A stretch of DNA of 64,000 nt, taken from Gammaproteobacteria bacterium. GTDB lineage: Bacteria > Pseudomonadota > Gammaproteobacteria > Pseudomonadales > Azotimanducaceae. The notes under the pieces are model-generated. The model made no database searches. It was not told where the DNA came from and saw only the letters and a program-made list of their open reading frames with translations. The stretch spans positions 62,001-126,000 of the forward strand of contig JAPOTD010000055.1 in the NCBI GenBank assembly GCA_026709365.1, in the 5' to 3' direction. Shown one piece after another: positions 1 through 9,229 of this stretch. Within the stretch, counting starts at the first letter, position 1, and every line of letters begins with the position of its first letter. The position numbers and the translations under genes were made by a program.

Positions 1-340
1 GCAATGAACAACACGGCAATCCGGCAAATGTCTTCCATCATCAAGAATCCTCTCAACTAAAGTGTCTTGCGGCTGAAAGCCCCAACTCTCCGCGGGTTTT
101 TCGAGTTGCCGCCAAACCGGCAAGCTACCGGCTCGACTTGAAGAATTTGTGACGGCCTGATGACAGGTTTGTTACGGATGCAGCGCAGCAGCTAGCCCGG
201 TCCGCATGCCGCGCATTCCCCAACCACTGCCAGCACATGCGACCCCTCGCAAACTGGAGGGTAACAGGAGGGCAACAGGGGGGTTGCAACGCCCAAAAGA
301 TGTAGGTACATTTTTCCGTAGGAATAAAAAACCTATATCA
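1..340. other. Left-edge stretch without an identifiable gene
   Basis: Bases 1-60 are open in frame 1 and stop at TAA 58-60, so they could be the last codons of a gene that starts outside the window; 19 codons are too few to name it. Bases 61-340 hold no reading frame that looks coding on either strand. The AT-rich bases at about 305-340 lie just before the first gene and are the likely place for its promoter, but I see no convincing -35/-10 pair. Confidence 0.3.
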
Positions 341-360
341 GCGGGGTCGAATGACCCCGC
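341..360 (+). promoter_or_regulatory. Stem-loop in the leader of the lipoprotein gene
   Basis: Perfect inverted repeat, GCGGGGTC and GACCCCGC separated by GAAT, ending 18 bases before the ATG at 379. It leaves the AAGGA ribosome site (about 367-371) free. It may stabilise the leader or mark an operator; no function is shown. Confidence 0.4.
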
Positions 361-378
361 ATCACCAAGGATCCGAAA

Positions 379-651
379 ATGAACATCCAAGCAGTCCGCA
401 ACCTCATGACCATCTCCGTGCTGGCCATTGGCTTAGCAGCGTGCGCTGGCACCAACACCAACCCAGCCAAGCAATACGATGTCTGGTACGCCAAAGAGGC
501 CAAGACCGAGCGGGACTACAAGCTCGACCAAGCGCAATGCTACGGCGCCCACGACATGCAGGCCGGCCGGCCAGTGGCGTTGGACTCCTTATCCTTTGAG
601 GGTTACCGCGACTGCATGACCACCAAAGGCTACGTGCTAAGGCAATACTAG
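379..651 (+). CDS. Small lipoprotein of unknown function
   Basis: A 90-residue protein with an N-terminal signal peptide that ends in a lipobox (LAAC at about residues 19-22), so it should be lipidated on Cys22 and anchored in a membrane. The mature part is short and hydrophilic, with three more Cys. The ATG is preceded by AAGGA at a normal distance, which fixes this start. It stands alone: a strong hairpin follows the stop. I do not recognise the mature domain. The neighbours are exported haem proteins, but the gap of nearly 300 bases gives no direct link to them. Confidence 0.75.
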   Translation: MNIQAVRNLMTISVLAIGLAACAGTNTNPAKQYDVWYAKEAKTERDYKLDQAQCYGAHDMQAGRPVALDSLSFEGYRDCMTTKGYVLRQY

Positions 652-659
652 GTCTCGCG

Positions 660-695
660 CTGCGGCGATGCGGCACCCCCGCCGCATCGCCGCAG
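660..695 (+). terminator. Strong hairpin, likely terminator of the lipoprotein gene
   Basis: Inverted repeat with 15-base perfect arms (660-674 and 681-695) and a 6-base loop, starting nine bases after the stop codon at 651. There is no T-run after it, so it is not a textbook intrinsic terminator. The sequence 696-944 has no gene; it contains a tandem 11-base duplication at 801-822. Confidence 0.5.
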
Positions 696-944
696 GCAAG
701 CGCCGTTCAAACCTTCACGGCCAGACACCCCTTCCCGCCCCGCTTCAAAGCCAAGAATCCACAAAGCAACCCCGCCGCTCTGCCTCACATCAATCCAGTA
801 GTCGGGGATGAGTCGGGGATGAGTGCTTGATGGCGTGGCAGAGGTGGTCCACACTGTCGAATCCGAGCGGCAAACAAAAGGATCTTTCATGGTCGCCATC
901 GAGACGACGTGTCCGGGCTGATCAGTGACTGAGGACGGCAGGGC

Positions 945-2822
945 ATGAGGTCTGAATTGGAAGCCACTATCTGGCGGGCACCGCTGCTGGTCGCCTTGGG
1001 CCTGCTCGCGGCGGCGTTGCCCGCGAGCGGCGCCGCCGCCGATGGAGCCTCCGGGGCGCAGCGCATTTGGCTGTACCTGGGCGCCTCCGCAGGGACCGGT
1101 CGGGAGGGCTTCCTGCGGGTGGTCAACCACTCGGCTCAAGCTGGCGATGTTCGCATTGAGGCAGCGGACGATGGCGGAATGACTGCCGGCCCGGTCACCT
1201 TGGCCATCGGAGCCGCGCAGGCGGTCCACTTGAACTCAAGGGACTTGGAGGGCGGCAACGCGGGCAAGGGCTTGCCGCAAGGCCTCGGGCCCGGCCAAGG
1301 CGACTGGCGCCTCACCCTGACGAGCGGCTTGGACATCGAGGCGCTCTCCTACGTGCGCACCGCGGACGGCTTCGTGACCACCATGCACGACATCGCGCCG
1401 ATGCTGGACGACGGCTCGCGCCGCGTCGCGTTCCTCAACCCCGGCAGCAACTACCGGCAGGAAAGCCATCTGCGGCTGGTCAACCCCGGCCCGGATGCGG
1501 CCACGGTTCGGATCACTGGAACGGACGACGCCGGAAGGCCGGGGGCAGCGACGGTGACGGCTGAGGTGCCTGCCGGACAGTCGCGGACCTTCACGGCGGC
1601 GGAACTGGAAAGCGGCAACGCGCCCGGCCTCTCCGGCGCACTGGGCGACGGCGCAGGCAAGTGGCGGCTGCGGGTGGAGTCGGCGGGCGACATCGTGGCG
1701 ATGAGCCTGCTGGCCACTCCCACGGGCCACTTGGCCAACCTCTCCGCGCCCCCGCCCGAGGTCGCCGCAGGCGGGGCGCACGTGGTGCCGCTGTTCCTGT
1801 CCGCCTCCGACCCCTTGGAGCGACAGGGCTTCCTGCGGGTGGTGAACCGTTCCGACTTGGCAGGCACGGTGCGCATTGAAGCGTTCGACCAGTCGAACTT
1901 CGCCTACGCTCCGGTCACGCTTTCCCTTGCCCCCCGCCAAGCCCGGCACCTCAACTCCACGGACCTGGAGGCGGGCAACGCCAACAAGGGGCTTGACGGC
2001 AGCATCGGAGCCGGACGCGGCAACTGGCGGCTGCAGCTCACGAGCGACCTGGACATTGAAGTGCTGGCCTACATCCGCACCAAGGACGGCTTCGTGACCT
2101 CGATGCACGACTTGGTGCCCACGGCGGACGGCCTGCTGCACAAGGTGGCCTTCCTCAACCCCGGCAGCAACAACCGCCAAGCCAGCCACCTGCGGCTGGT
2201 GAACCAGGGCGCGGCGGATGCCGAGGCGACCATTGAAGGCATCGACGACGCCGGCCAGTCGCCGGGCACCGTGGTGCGGGTCCGAGTGCCGGCGGGCAAG
2301 GCGGTGTCCTTGGGATCCAAGGCGCTTGAGGAAGGCGGTGACGGCTTCTCGGGCGCCTTGGGCGACGGCAAGGGCAAGTGGCGGCTCTGGATCACGTCGG
2401 ATCAGCCACTATTGGCGGCAAGTCTTCTGGACACGCCGACGGGGCACTTGGCGAACCTGTCCACCGCGCCGGGCCGGGGCGCGACGCGGCCCTCCGGACC
2501 CGATGCGGAGGTCGAGGCATTCCGAACCTTGGCATCGCCCATCGTGCAGTCCAGGTGCGTCGCCTGCCACGTCGAGGGCGGGGTGTCCGGCAACACCCGG
2601 CTGGTGTTCGCCACCGACGCGGACGCCAACCATCTGACCAAGAACCTCAATACGTTCAGTAGCCTGCTGGAAGCTGTCAATGAAGCCAACGGCGACGGGG
2701 CGGACTACATTCTGGGCAAGATCCGAGGGATCGGCCACGGCGGCGGAGTGCAGGCCGTAGCGGACTCCGCCGAATATGACAACATGGAACGCTTCCTCCG
2801 CTTGCTGGAGGGCGGTGACTGA
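945..2822 (+). CDS. Exported repeat protein with C-terminal c-type haem domain
   Basis: A 625-residue protein. A signal peptide (about residues 1-32) is followed by two copies of a two-part beta-rich repeat: unit A (about 40-155 and 280-395, hallmark FLRVVN and TADGFVT/TKDGFVT) and unit B (about 160-275 and 400-510, hallmark FLNPGSN, GDGxGKWRL, TGHLANLS). The last 100 residues form a haem-binding domain with one CVACH motif (538-542) and a conserved HGGG and MERFL tail. The same domain recurs in the proteins at 2958-5942 and 7206-9206. Such repeats are seen in surface or secreted proteobacterial proteins; their role is unknown. The start has GAGGA upstream. It probably acts outside the inner membrane as a monohaem protein, perhaps as a scaffold. 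Function is inferred. Confidence 0.75.
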   Translation: MRSELEATIWRAPLLVALGLLAAALPASGAAADGASGAQRIWLYLGASAGTGREGFLRVVNHSAQAGDVRIEAADDGGMTAGPVTLAIGAAQAVHLNSRDLEGGNAGKGLPQGLGPGQGDWRLTLTSGLDIEALSYVRTADGFVTTMHDIAPMLDDGSRRVAFLNPGSNYRQESHLRLVNPGPDAATVRITGTDDAGRPGAATVTAEVPAGQSRTFTAAELESGNAPGLSGALGDGAGKWRLRVESAGDIVAMSLLATPTGHLANLSAPPPEVAAGGAHVVPLFLSASDPLERQGFLRVVNRSDLAGTVRIEAFDQSNFAYAPVTLSLAPRQARHLNSTDLEAGNANKGLDGSIGAGRGNWRLQLTSDLDIEVLAYIRTKDGFVTSMHDLVPTADGLLHKVAFLNPGSNNRQASHLRLVNQGAADAEATIEGIDDAGQSPGTVVRVRVPAGKAVSLGSKALEEGGDGFSGALGDGKGKWRLWITSDQPLLAASLLDTPTGHLANLSTAPGRGATRPSGPDAEVEAFRTLASPIVQSRCVACHVEGGVSGNTRLVFATDADANHLTKNLNTFSSLLEAVNEANGDGADYILGKIRGIGHGGGVQAVADSAEYDNMERFLRLLEGGD

Positions 2823-2865
2823 AGGCCAGCGGAGTAGCGAGGAAACGCCTGAAGCAGCATTTTCC

Positions 2866-2898
2866 TGCGGTAGCACTGCGGTAGCACTGCGGTAGCAC
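2866..2898 (+). repeat. Three exact tandem copies of an 11-base unit
   Basis: The unit TGCGGTAGCAC is repeated three times without a mismatch, in the gap between two haem-protein genes. It is short and of unknown role; replication slippage is enough to explain it. Confidence 0.8.
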
Positions 2899-2957
2899 TT
2901 CCTTGAATTGCTTGGGGTTTCCAGCTAATTTAGGAGCCCAATCATTGAGGTGCCGCG

Positions 2958-5942
2958 ATGCCGAAGCTTTGGGCCTTGGCTTTACTCCCTTTCATCGGCC
3001 TTGCCGCTGCGGGCGAGGCTGATGACGATGAGCGCGCCAGAATCGCGTACGAACGGCAGCGGGCGCTGGGCCATGCCCAGATGCCGGACACGATGTACGC
3101 CTCCAATCCATCGGAACCCTCGGCCCCGCACGCTTGGACGCCAACCCATGAGGCGGACCGCATGTGGAAGGCCCACGCGCCGGTTGAGCGGGCGGTTTCC
3201 AAGGCGGCGGAAGTGCCGGCGGAAGACCTCTACCGCGACCTGATTGCGCCCATCGTGCAGGCCAAGTGCGTCAACTGCCACGTCAACGGCGGGGTTTCCG
3301 GCCAGACGCGCCTGGTGTTCGTCCCGTCGAGCGACCCGAACCATGAATCGGTCAACTTGCGCCGATTCGACGCTTTTCTGGCCACGGTGGAGAACGGCGA
3401 GCAGTTGATCCTGAGCAAGATTCGCGGTGACAGTCACGGCGGCGGCGCGCAGGTGCCAGCCAACAGCGAGGAATTCGCCCGGATGGAGCGATTCCTGGAC
3501 GTTCTCGGCAGCGAAACGGCGGTTGCGTCGCTCACCCCGGAGAACCTGTTCGACACCGTGCGGCCAGTGCCGCTGCGCACGGTTCTGCGACGGGCGGCCC
3601 TGATCCTGGCGGGGCGGGTTCCCACCGAGGCGGAGTACGCATCGATCAAGGAGATTGGCATTCGCTCCGCCATCCGCAACCTGATGACGGGGCCGGGGTT
3701 CCACGCCTTCCTGATCCGGTCGGCCAACGATCGCCTGCTGACCGATCGGGAGTCCTACGTGCTCTCCTCCGGCATCGACGAATCCCTCGTCGAATACGTC
3801 AACGAGTGGGTGCGCCGCTGCGAGCAGTCAGCAGGCGAAACCTACAGCGAGGAATTCGACCTTTGGTGGCGGTCCGTGCAATACGGCGCCCGCCGGGCGC
3901 CATTGGAATTGATCGCGCACGTTGTCCAAAACGACCTCCCCTACACGGAGATTCTGACCGCCGACTACATCATGGCGAACCCCTGGACGGCGCCGATCTA
4001 TGGCAGCGCCACGGCGTTCGACAACCCGGACGACGTTCACGAGTTCAAACCCAGCAAGTATGTCAGCCACTATCTTAACGATGCATCGCGGGAGACCGAG
4101 TACTCCGATGGCTGCGGCCGGCGCATCGTTGATCCGGGCGACCTGCACCAGGAGTTCCCCCACGCCGGCATCCTCAACACCAAGGCGTTTCTGCAGCGCT
4201 ATCCGACGACGGCAACCAACCGCAACCGAGCGCGGGCGCGCTGGACCTACCACCACTTCCTCGGCATCGACATTGAGAAGCTGGCCGCCCGCACCATCAA
4301 CCCGGACGCCTTGGCCGACACCGACAATCCCACGCTCAACAACCCAGCCTGCACGGCCTGCCACGACACGCTCGATCCCGTGGCGGGCAGCTTTCAGAAC
4401 TACGCCGCCAACGGCGGCTACCGGGCCAACAGAGGGGGTGAGGATTCGTTGGATGACTTCTACAAGAACAATCGTCCCGGGGGCATTGACCATATCGTTG
4501 AAGCCGATTCGTGGGAGGAACGGGAGAGACTGGAAACCACTGGTTTCTTTGTGGCTGGCGAAAACGCCATCGGCTTGGCGGCCGTCAGGAACTGGTCGAG
4601 TTCTGGAAGCCGCATAGACAACATCACGATTCACGACGAAAGCCGCCGATTGATTCTGCGAGCCCCGGCACACAGATTGTTTCGGGAGTCCGGCTGTGGG
4701 TTCAGCACTCGGGTGCATGGCTGGCCCCTGCTCATATCATGCATCTTCGATATTCCGGTCCGGATTCCCCGCGACGGTCACTACACCTTGCGCTTTGATG
4801 CGTGGGAGGAATTCAGCAACATCTACGTGCCGACCACAGTGAGAGTCTGGCTGAACCAGACCCACCTCTACCGTCACGGCGACACTTGGTACCGCGACAT
4901 GCTCCCAGCCGGCTTCGGCAGCAGGGAAGCCCCCGACGCCGACAACAGCCTGCAGTGGTTGGCCCAACGGGTCGCTGCCGACCACCGCTTCGGCGACGCG
5001 GCAGTCAAGTTCTGGTGGCCCGCCATCATGGGTGCCGAAATCGCCTCGCCGCCAGAAGATCCGAACGATGCGGACTTTGAGGCGCGGCGCCTGGTCGCCG
5101 ATTCCCAAGCATCGGAAGTGGAATTCCTCTCCAAGCGCTTTCGATACGGCTTCGCAGCCGGGCGACCCTACAACCTGAAGGATCTCCTGGTCGATATCGT
5201 CATGTCCAAATGGTTTCGAGCCGGCGCGGTCACCGACCAGGGTCCCATGCGCACGTTCGCGCTGCGCCACGCCGGCGGCGGACGGTTGCTGACGCCCGAG
5301 GAGCTGGCCGCCAAGACCCTTGCCCTAACCGGCTTTCAGTGGGGGCGCCAAAGCCCTCCGACGACGCAGAAGCACTACGGCTATCGTCAGTCTCTAACCC
5401 GGGACAGGCACGGGTTGAACACAAGGTATGCCATCCTCTACGGCGGCATTGACTCCGACGGCGTCACTGAACGGGCCCGGGACTTGACCTCGGTCATGCT
5501 CGGCGTGGCCAAGCGCCATGCGGCGGAGGTCAGTTGCCCGATCGTGCTGCGCGAGTTCCACCTGCTCCCGGATGCCGACCGCAAGCTCTTCGGCGGGCTC
5601 GACATCACCGCCACCCCCGAACAGCCCGGCGGCGAGCAGGCGATACGCCAAACGCTGTCCGCGCTCTACGACCGGCTGCTGGGGGTGCGCACCAGCCCCC
5701 ATTCGTCGGAAATCGCCGCTGCCTACAACTTCTTGGTGGAGGTCTGGAACCGCAAGCGTGAAACCAACGCCAGCCGCTTGCGGGACGGCATCGAATGTTG
5801 GACTTGGGGGGATGACCACTTCCTGGCGGATGTTCCGGAAGGAAACCGCAACACCTACCCCAACGATCCGGACCACATCGGCAAAACCTGGGTGGTGGTG
5901 CTGGCGGCGTTGCTGACGGACTATCGATATCTCCACCTCTGA
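2958..5942 (+). CDS. Large exported cytochrome-like protein with DUF1549/DUF1588-like body
   Basis: A 994-residue protein with a signal peptide (about residues 1-19). The N-terminal haem domain has CVNCH at 104-108 and the shared HGGG...MERFL tail. A region at about 195-250 (RTVLRRAALILAGRVPTEAEY) resembles the start of DUF1549. A second haem motif, CTACH (465-469), is followed by LDPVAGSFQNYAANGGYR, the pattern of DUF1588/DUF1592-type planctomycete cytochromes. The C-terminal half is not recognised. Proteins of this class are usually encoded beside a DUF1501 protein, as here: the next gene starts five bases after the stop. GAGG precedes the ATG. It is probably a periplasmic or surface redox protein. 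No substrate can be read from the sequence. Confidence 0.75.
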   Translation: MPKLWALALLPFIGLAAAGEADDDERARIAYERQRALGHAQMPDTMYASNPSEPSAPHAWTPTHEADRMWKAHAPVERAVSKAAEVPAEDLYRDLIAPIVQAKCVNCHVNGGVSGQTRLVFVPSSDPNHESVNLRRFDAFLATVENGEQLILSKIRGDSHGGGAQVPANSEEFARMERFLDVLGSETAVASLTPENLFDTVRPVPLRTVLRRAALILAGRVPTEAEYASIKEIGIRSAIRNLMTGPGFHAFLIRSANDRLLTDRESYVLSSGIDESLVEYVNEWVRRCEQSAGETYSEEFDLWWRSVQYGARRAPLELIAHVVQNDLPYTEILTADYIMANPWTAPIYGSATAFDNPDDVHEFKPSKYVSHYLNDASRETEYSDGCGRRIVDPGDLHQEFPHAGILNTKAFLQRYPTTATNRNRARARWTYHHFLGIDIEKLAARTINPDALADTDNPTLNNPACTACHDTLDPVAGSFQNYAANGGYRANRGGEDSLDDFYKNNRPGGIDHIVEADSWEERERLETTGFFVAGENAIGLAAVRNWSSSGSRIDNITIHDESRRLILRAPAHRLFRESGCGFSTRVHGWPLLISCIFDIPVRIPRDGHYTLRFDAWEEFSNIYVPTTVRVWLNQTHLYRHGDTWYRDMLPAGFGSREAPDADNSLQWLAQRVAADHRFGDAAVKFWWPAIMGAEIASPPEDPNDADFEARRLVADSQASEVEFLSKRFRYGFAAGRPYNLKDLLVDIVMSKWFRAGAVTDQGPMRTFALRHAGGGRLLTPEELAAKTLALTGFQWGRQSPPTTQKHYGYRQSLTRDRHGLNTRYAILYGGIDSDGVTERARDLTSVMLGVAKRHAAEVSCPIVLREFHLLPDADRKLFGGLDITATPEQPGGEQAIRQTLSALYDRLLGVRTSPHSSEIAAAYNFLVEVWNRKRETNASRLRDGIECWTWGDDHFLADVPEGNRNTYPNDPDHIGKTWVVVLAALLTDYRYLHL

Positions 5943-5947
5943 CGGCC

Positions 5948-7195
5948 ATGGGAACCAATAGACGCAATTTTCTGAAGAGTCTTTGCGCTGGCGGCGCGGC
6001 TGCCGGGCTGCGCCTGCCGATGGCCCACGCGGAGGATTACTCGGGCAAGGTGCTGGCTGTCATCCAAGCGGACGGCGGTTGGGACCCGACCAGCTTCTGC
6101 GACCCCAAGCCCAATGTGCCGGGGGAGCCGGTGATCAACCATTGGGCCGAAAACGACGAGGTCCGCCAAGCGGGCAACATCCACTACGCGCCCTTTGCGG
6201 ACAACGAGCGCTTCTTCGAGAAGCACTGGGACCGCATGCTGGTCATCAACGGCGTTGACGCCCAGACCAACTCCCATTCGGTGGGCGTGGTACACAACTT
6301 CAGCGGACGCAACGCCGAAGGCTATCCCTCCCTCACCGCCCTCATGGCCGGCCACTCCGCCCCGGCACTGCCCGCCGCCTACCTCACCTTCGGCGGGTTC
6401 TCCTATCCTGCGGGAATCGTCCGCCCCACCCGGCTTGGCGGCGCAGGGCTCATACAAAACATCGCCAACCCCGCCGATGCCTACCACAATGGCAGCCGAT
6501 TCCTCAGTGAATCTGATTGGAGCGCGCTTGAGCAGCACGTTTCGGCAACGGCTGCGCGCCTGGCCGCCAATCCCAACCTGCTTGAGGCGGACCGCCGACG
6601 CTTGGAAGCCTACCGGGCCGCGCATCGGGCGGAAGGGTTGGGCGCATTCGCGGATGCGCTGGCATCGGCCGATTTCGCCAATGGACTGCGGCGCCATGCC
6701 CAGCAGGCGATTCTTGCCTTCCGCACTGGGGTCGCCGTGAGCGCCGACCTCTGGATGGGCGGTTTCGACACCCACAACGACCATGACGACCAATCCGCGC
6801 CCCGGTTGAGCGAACTCACCAACGGCGTTGACTACTTGTGGGACTTCGCGGAGGAGCAGGGCGTAGCAGATCGTCTGGTTGTCGTGATCGGCTCGGACTT
6901 CGGACGCACCAACTATTACAACGCCAGCGACGGCAAGGACCATTGGCCCATCGGCAGCGCCATCGTCATGGAGAAGAGCCAAACTTGGACCAATCGCGCG
7001 GTCGGCGCCACCAACCCCCTCCACTTCGCGCAGCGCGTCAACCCTTCGACCTTGGAACCCGACCACCGCGAGGGCAGCATCATTCATCCCAAGCACGTCC
7101 ACAAGGCGCTCCGGCGCTATCTAGGCATTGAGGAATCCGCTGGGTCATTGCGCTATCCGCTCAACAACACCGAAGACTTCGCCTTCTTTGGTTAG
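5948..7195 (+). CDS. Tat-exported DUF1501 family protein
   Basis: A 415-residue protein starting with a twin-arginine signal (TNRRNFLKSL), then a hydrophobic Gly/Ala stretch and an AHA-type cleavage site near residue 27. The body has the DUF1501 pattern: VIQADGGWDP near the N-terminus, VDAQTNSHSVG in the middle and SDFGRTNYYN near 320, a fold related to the alkaline-phosphatase/sulfatase group. It would be folded in the cytoplasm and moved by Tat to the periplasm. DUF1501 proteins nearly always pair with a haem protein of the kind encoded just upstream, and the five-base spacing implies co-translation. The biochemical activity of the family is not established. Confidence 0.85.
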   Translation: MGTNRRNFLKSLCAGGAAAGLRLPMAHAEDYSGKVLAVIQADGGWDPTSFCDPKPNVPGEPVINHWAENDEVRQAGNIHYAPFADNERFFEKHWDRMLVINGVDAQTNSHSVGVVHNFSGRNAEGYPSLTALMAGHSAPALPAAYLTFGGFSYPAGIVRPTRLGGAGLIQNIANPADAYHNGSRFLSESDWSALEQHVSATAARLAANPNLLEADRRRLEAYRAAHRAEGLGAFADALASADFANGLRRHAQQAILAFRTGVAVSADLWMGGFDTHNDHDDQSAPRLSELTNGVDYLWDFAEEQGVADRLVVVIGSDFGRTNYYNASDGKDHWPIGSAIVMEKSQTWTNRAVGATNPLHFAQRVNPSTLEPDHREGSIIHPKHVHKALRRYLGIEESAGSLRYPLNNTEDFAFFG

Positions 7196-7205
7196 GCTCT
7201 TGAGG

Positions 7206-9206
7206 ATGCTCCACTTTCCCCGTGCCAACCGACCCACGCGGGCGGCACTCGCGCTTTGGGCGTGCGCATCGTTGAGTTGCGCACCGGCCGCCCATGCCCA
7301 AACGGCAAGCGAAGTGTTTGAGGAGCATATCTTGCCTTTGGTCCAAGGCCAATGCATCAACTGCCATGTGGCAGGCGGCCAATCCGGCAACACCCGTCTG
7401 GTGTTCCTGCCGTCAACGGACTCGGCCCACTTGGTTCACAACGAACAGCAGTTCCGCGCCTTCGTCTCGCAGGTCGAGGAAGGTGCCGAGCGGATACTGG
7501 ACAAGATCTCCGGTCGCATAGCCCACGGCGGCGGCATCCAAGTGCCCGAAGACAGTGACGAATACGGTCATATGGAGCGGTTTCTGGAACTGCTGAGCGG
7601 AGGCGGCCAATCCACTGAGTTGATTCCGGACCCCAACCTTAAGCGTGCTATTGCGGAAGCGCTCGGGAAAGCGGACGGGGAGGCCATCACCAAGGCGGAA
7701 CTGGCGAAATTGACTGAATTGTACGAGACCCAACGATCCATTGCCGACCTTCGCGGTTTGGAGTTCGCTGTCGGGTTGCGGAAACTCTGGCTGTACTTGT
7801 CCTTAGACATAGGCAAAGACTTGGACGCAATTGCCGCGCTGGTGAAACTTGAGGGACTATCAATAGAATCCTGGGGCAATGTTGTGGATTTTTCACCGCT
7901 GTCGAACTTGCATAACTTGAAGGTGCTCACCCTCTACGGCAACTCAATTGAAGACATTTCACCGCTATCGAGCCTGACGGGCTTGTCGAAATTGACATTG
8001 GTCAGCAGCAAAATCTCGGATATCTCGCCCTTGGCAAGCCTGACGGGCTTATCGTCCTTGAGGTTGGTGTGGGATTACGTTCCCGACATCTCCGCCTTGG
8101 GCAATCTCATCAACCTGACTGAATTGCGGCTCGACAGCATTGGGGTCGAGGACATCTCGGCCTTGTCGGAGCTCACCAAGCTCACTGATCTCGACTTAAG
8201 ATATAACGTAATCGAGGATATCTCGCCACTGTCGAAACTCACTGCGTTGGAGATCCTTTACCTGACAGACAACAAGGTCGAAAACCTCTCACCCTTAGCA
8301 AAAGCCAATGAGTTGCGATCTTTGCTTGCGTCCAAGAACAATATTAGAGACATTTCGCCACTGGCGAATTTGACAAAACTGAGCTCTTTGCACTTGACTT
8401 ACAATCGTGTCGAAAACCTGTTGCCCCTTAGGAATCTCTCTAACCTCGAGATATTGGGAGTCCGAGGCAACAATATCCGAGATGTTTCGCCACTGGCCAA
8501 TTCCATGCAAATCTGGTTTTTGGATGCGGGCGGCAATTTCATCACCGATATCGAACCTCTGTCGAACTTGGTTGACCTTTCGAATTTGCATCTGGACGAC
8601 AACGAAATTCAGGATATCCGCGCGCTGGCAGAGTTGACCGGACTGATTGATCTCGAACTTAGCCGCAACCCGATTTCAGACCTATCCACCTTGGCTGAAC
8701 TACCGCGTCTCGCATATCTATACTTGGGCTACGCCGATATCCAACACATCGATGCTCTGGCCAACCTGCGACGTTTGCAGAAACTGTCCTTGGACGGCAA
8801 CGCCATCCGGGACATTTCGCCGCTATCGAACCTGACCAACCTGACCGAACTGTACCTGCGGCGCAACGCCATCCACGACATTTCCGCGCTGTCCGGGCTG
8901 CGTCAGTTGAGAAGGCTCTCGGTAACCGGCGGCAACTCCGTCACCGACCTCTCCCCCCTGACCCGGCTGACCCAGTTGCAGGGGTTGGGGCTGGGCGGCA
9001 ACCAAGTCACCGACGTTGCGCCGCTGTCCCGCATGGCGAACCTAGTGTGGTTGAACCTCGGCGACAACAGCGTGCTGGACATCGCACCCATCAGCGACCT
9101 GGGAACGATGGAGTGGCTGAACCTGCAACGCAACCCGCTGGACGCCGAAGCCTTCGAGACGCATATTCCAAGAATGCGTGACCGAGGCGTGTACGTTCAC
9201 TATTGA
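7206..9206 (+). CDS. Exported haem-domain protein fused to leucine-rich repeats
   Basis: From ATG 7206 the protein has 666 residues: a signal peptide cut near AHA-Q (residue 31-32), a c-type haem domain with CINCH at 50-54 and the shared HGGG...MERFLELL end (to about 135), then about 20 leucine-rich repeats of 22 residues in the internalin style (hallmark IxDISPLSxLxxLxxL) to the C-terminus. Such repeats form curved binding surfaces. The likely role is a surface or periplasmic haem protein that docks on a partner. The frame is open further upstream to 7128, but that would overlap the DUF1501 stop and bury the signal peptide, so 7206 is preferred although GAGG lies directly against the ATG. 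Codon use in the repeats is AT-richer than in the flanks, consistent with repeat expansion or transfer. Confidence 0.8.
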   Translation: MLHFPRANRPTRAALALWACASLSCAPAAHAQTASEVFEEHILPLVQGQCINCHVAGGQSGNTRLVFLPSTDSAHLVHNEQQFRAFVSQVEEGAERILDKISGRIAHGGGIQVPEDSDEYGHMERFLELLSGGGQSTELIPDPNLKRAIAEALGKADGEAITKAELAKLTELYETQRSIADLRGLEFAVGLRKLWLYLSLDIGKDLDAIAALVKLEGLSIESWGNVVDFSPLSNLHNLKVLTLYGNSIEDISPLSSLTGLSKLTLVSSKISDISPLASLTGLSSLRLVWDYVPDISALGNLINLTELRLDSIGVEDISALSELTKLTDLDLRYNVIEDISPLSKLTALEILYLTDNKVENLSPLAKANELRSLLASKNNIRDISPLANLTKLSSLHLTYNRVENLLPLRNLSNLEILGVRGNNIRDVSPLANSMQIWFLDAGGNFITDIEPLSNLVDLSNLHLDDNEIQDIRALAELTGLIDLELSRNPISDLSTLAELPRLAYLYLGYADIQHIDALANLRRLQKLSLDGNAIRDISPLSNLTNLTELYLRRNAIHDISALSGLRQLRRLSVTGGNSVTDLSPLTRLTQLQGLGLGGNQVTDVAPLSRMANLVWLNLGDNSVLDIAPISDLGTMEWLNLQRNPLDAEAFETHIPRMRDRGVYVHY

Positions 9207-9229
9207 TTGGGGACGCGGGCCAGCGCCGC

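Noticed and set aside
1236..2189. 317-codon open frame on the minus strand
   Set aside because: Antisense to the repeat region of the first haem protein; its internal repetition mirrors that of the real gene.
5921..7102. 393-codon open frame on the minus strand
   Set aside because: It lies entirely opposite the DUF1501 gene, which has a Tat signal and family motifs; the antisense frame has no recognisable domain.
7800..9180. CRISPR-like periodic repeats
   Set aside because: The 66-base periodicity comes from codons of 22-residue leucine-rich repeats and the units diverge as coding sequence does.
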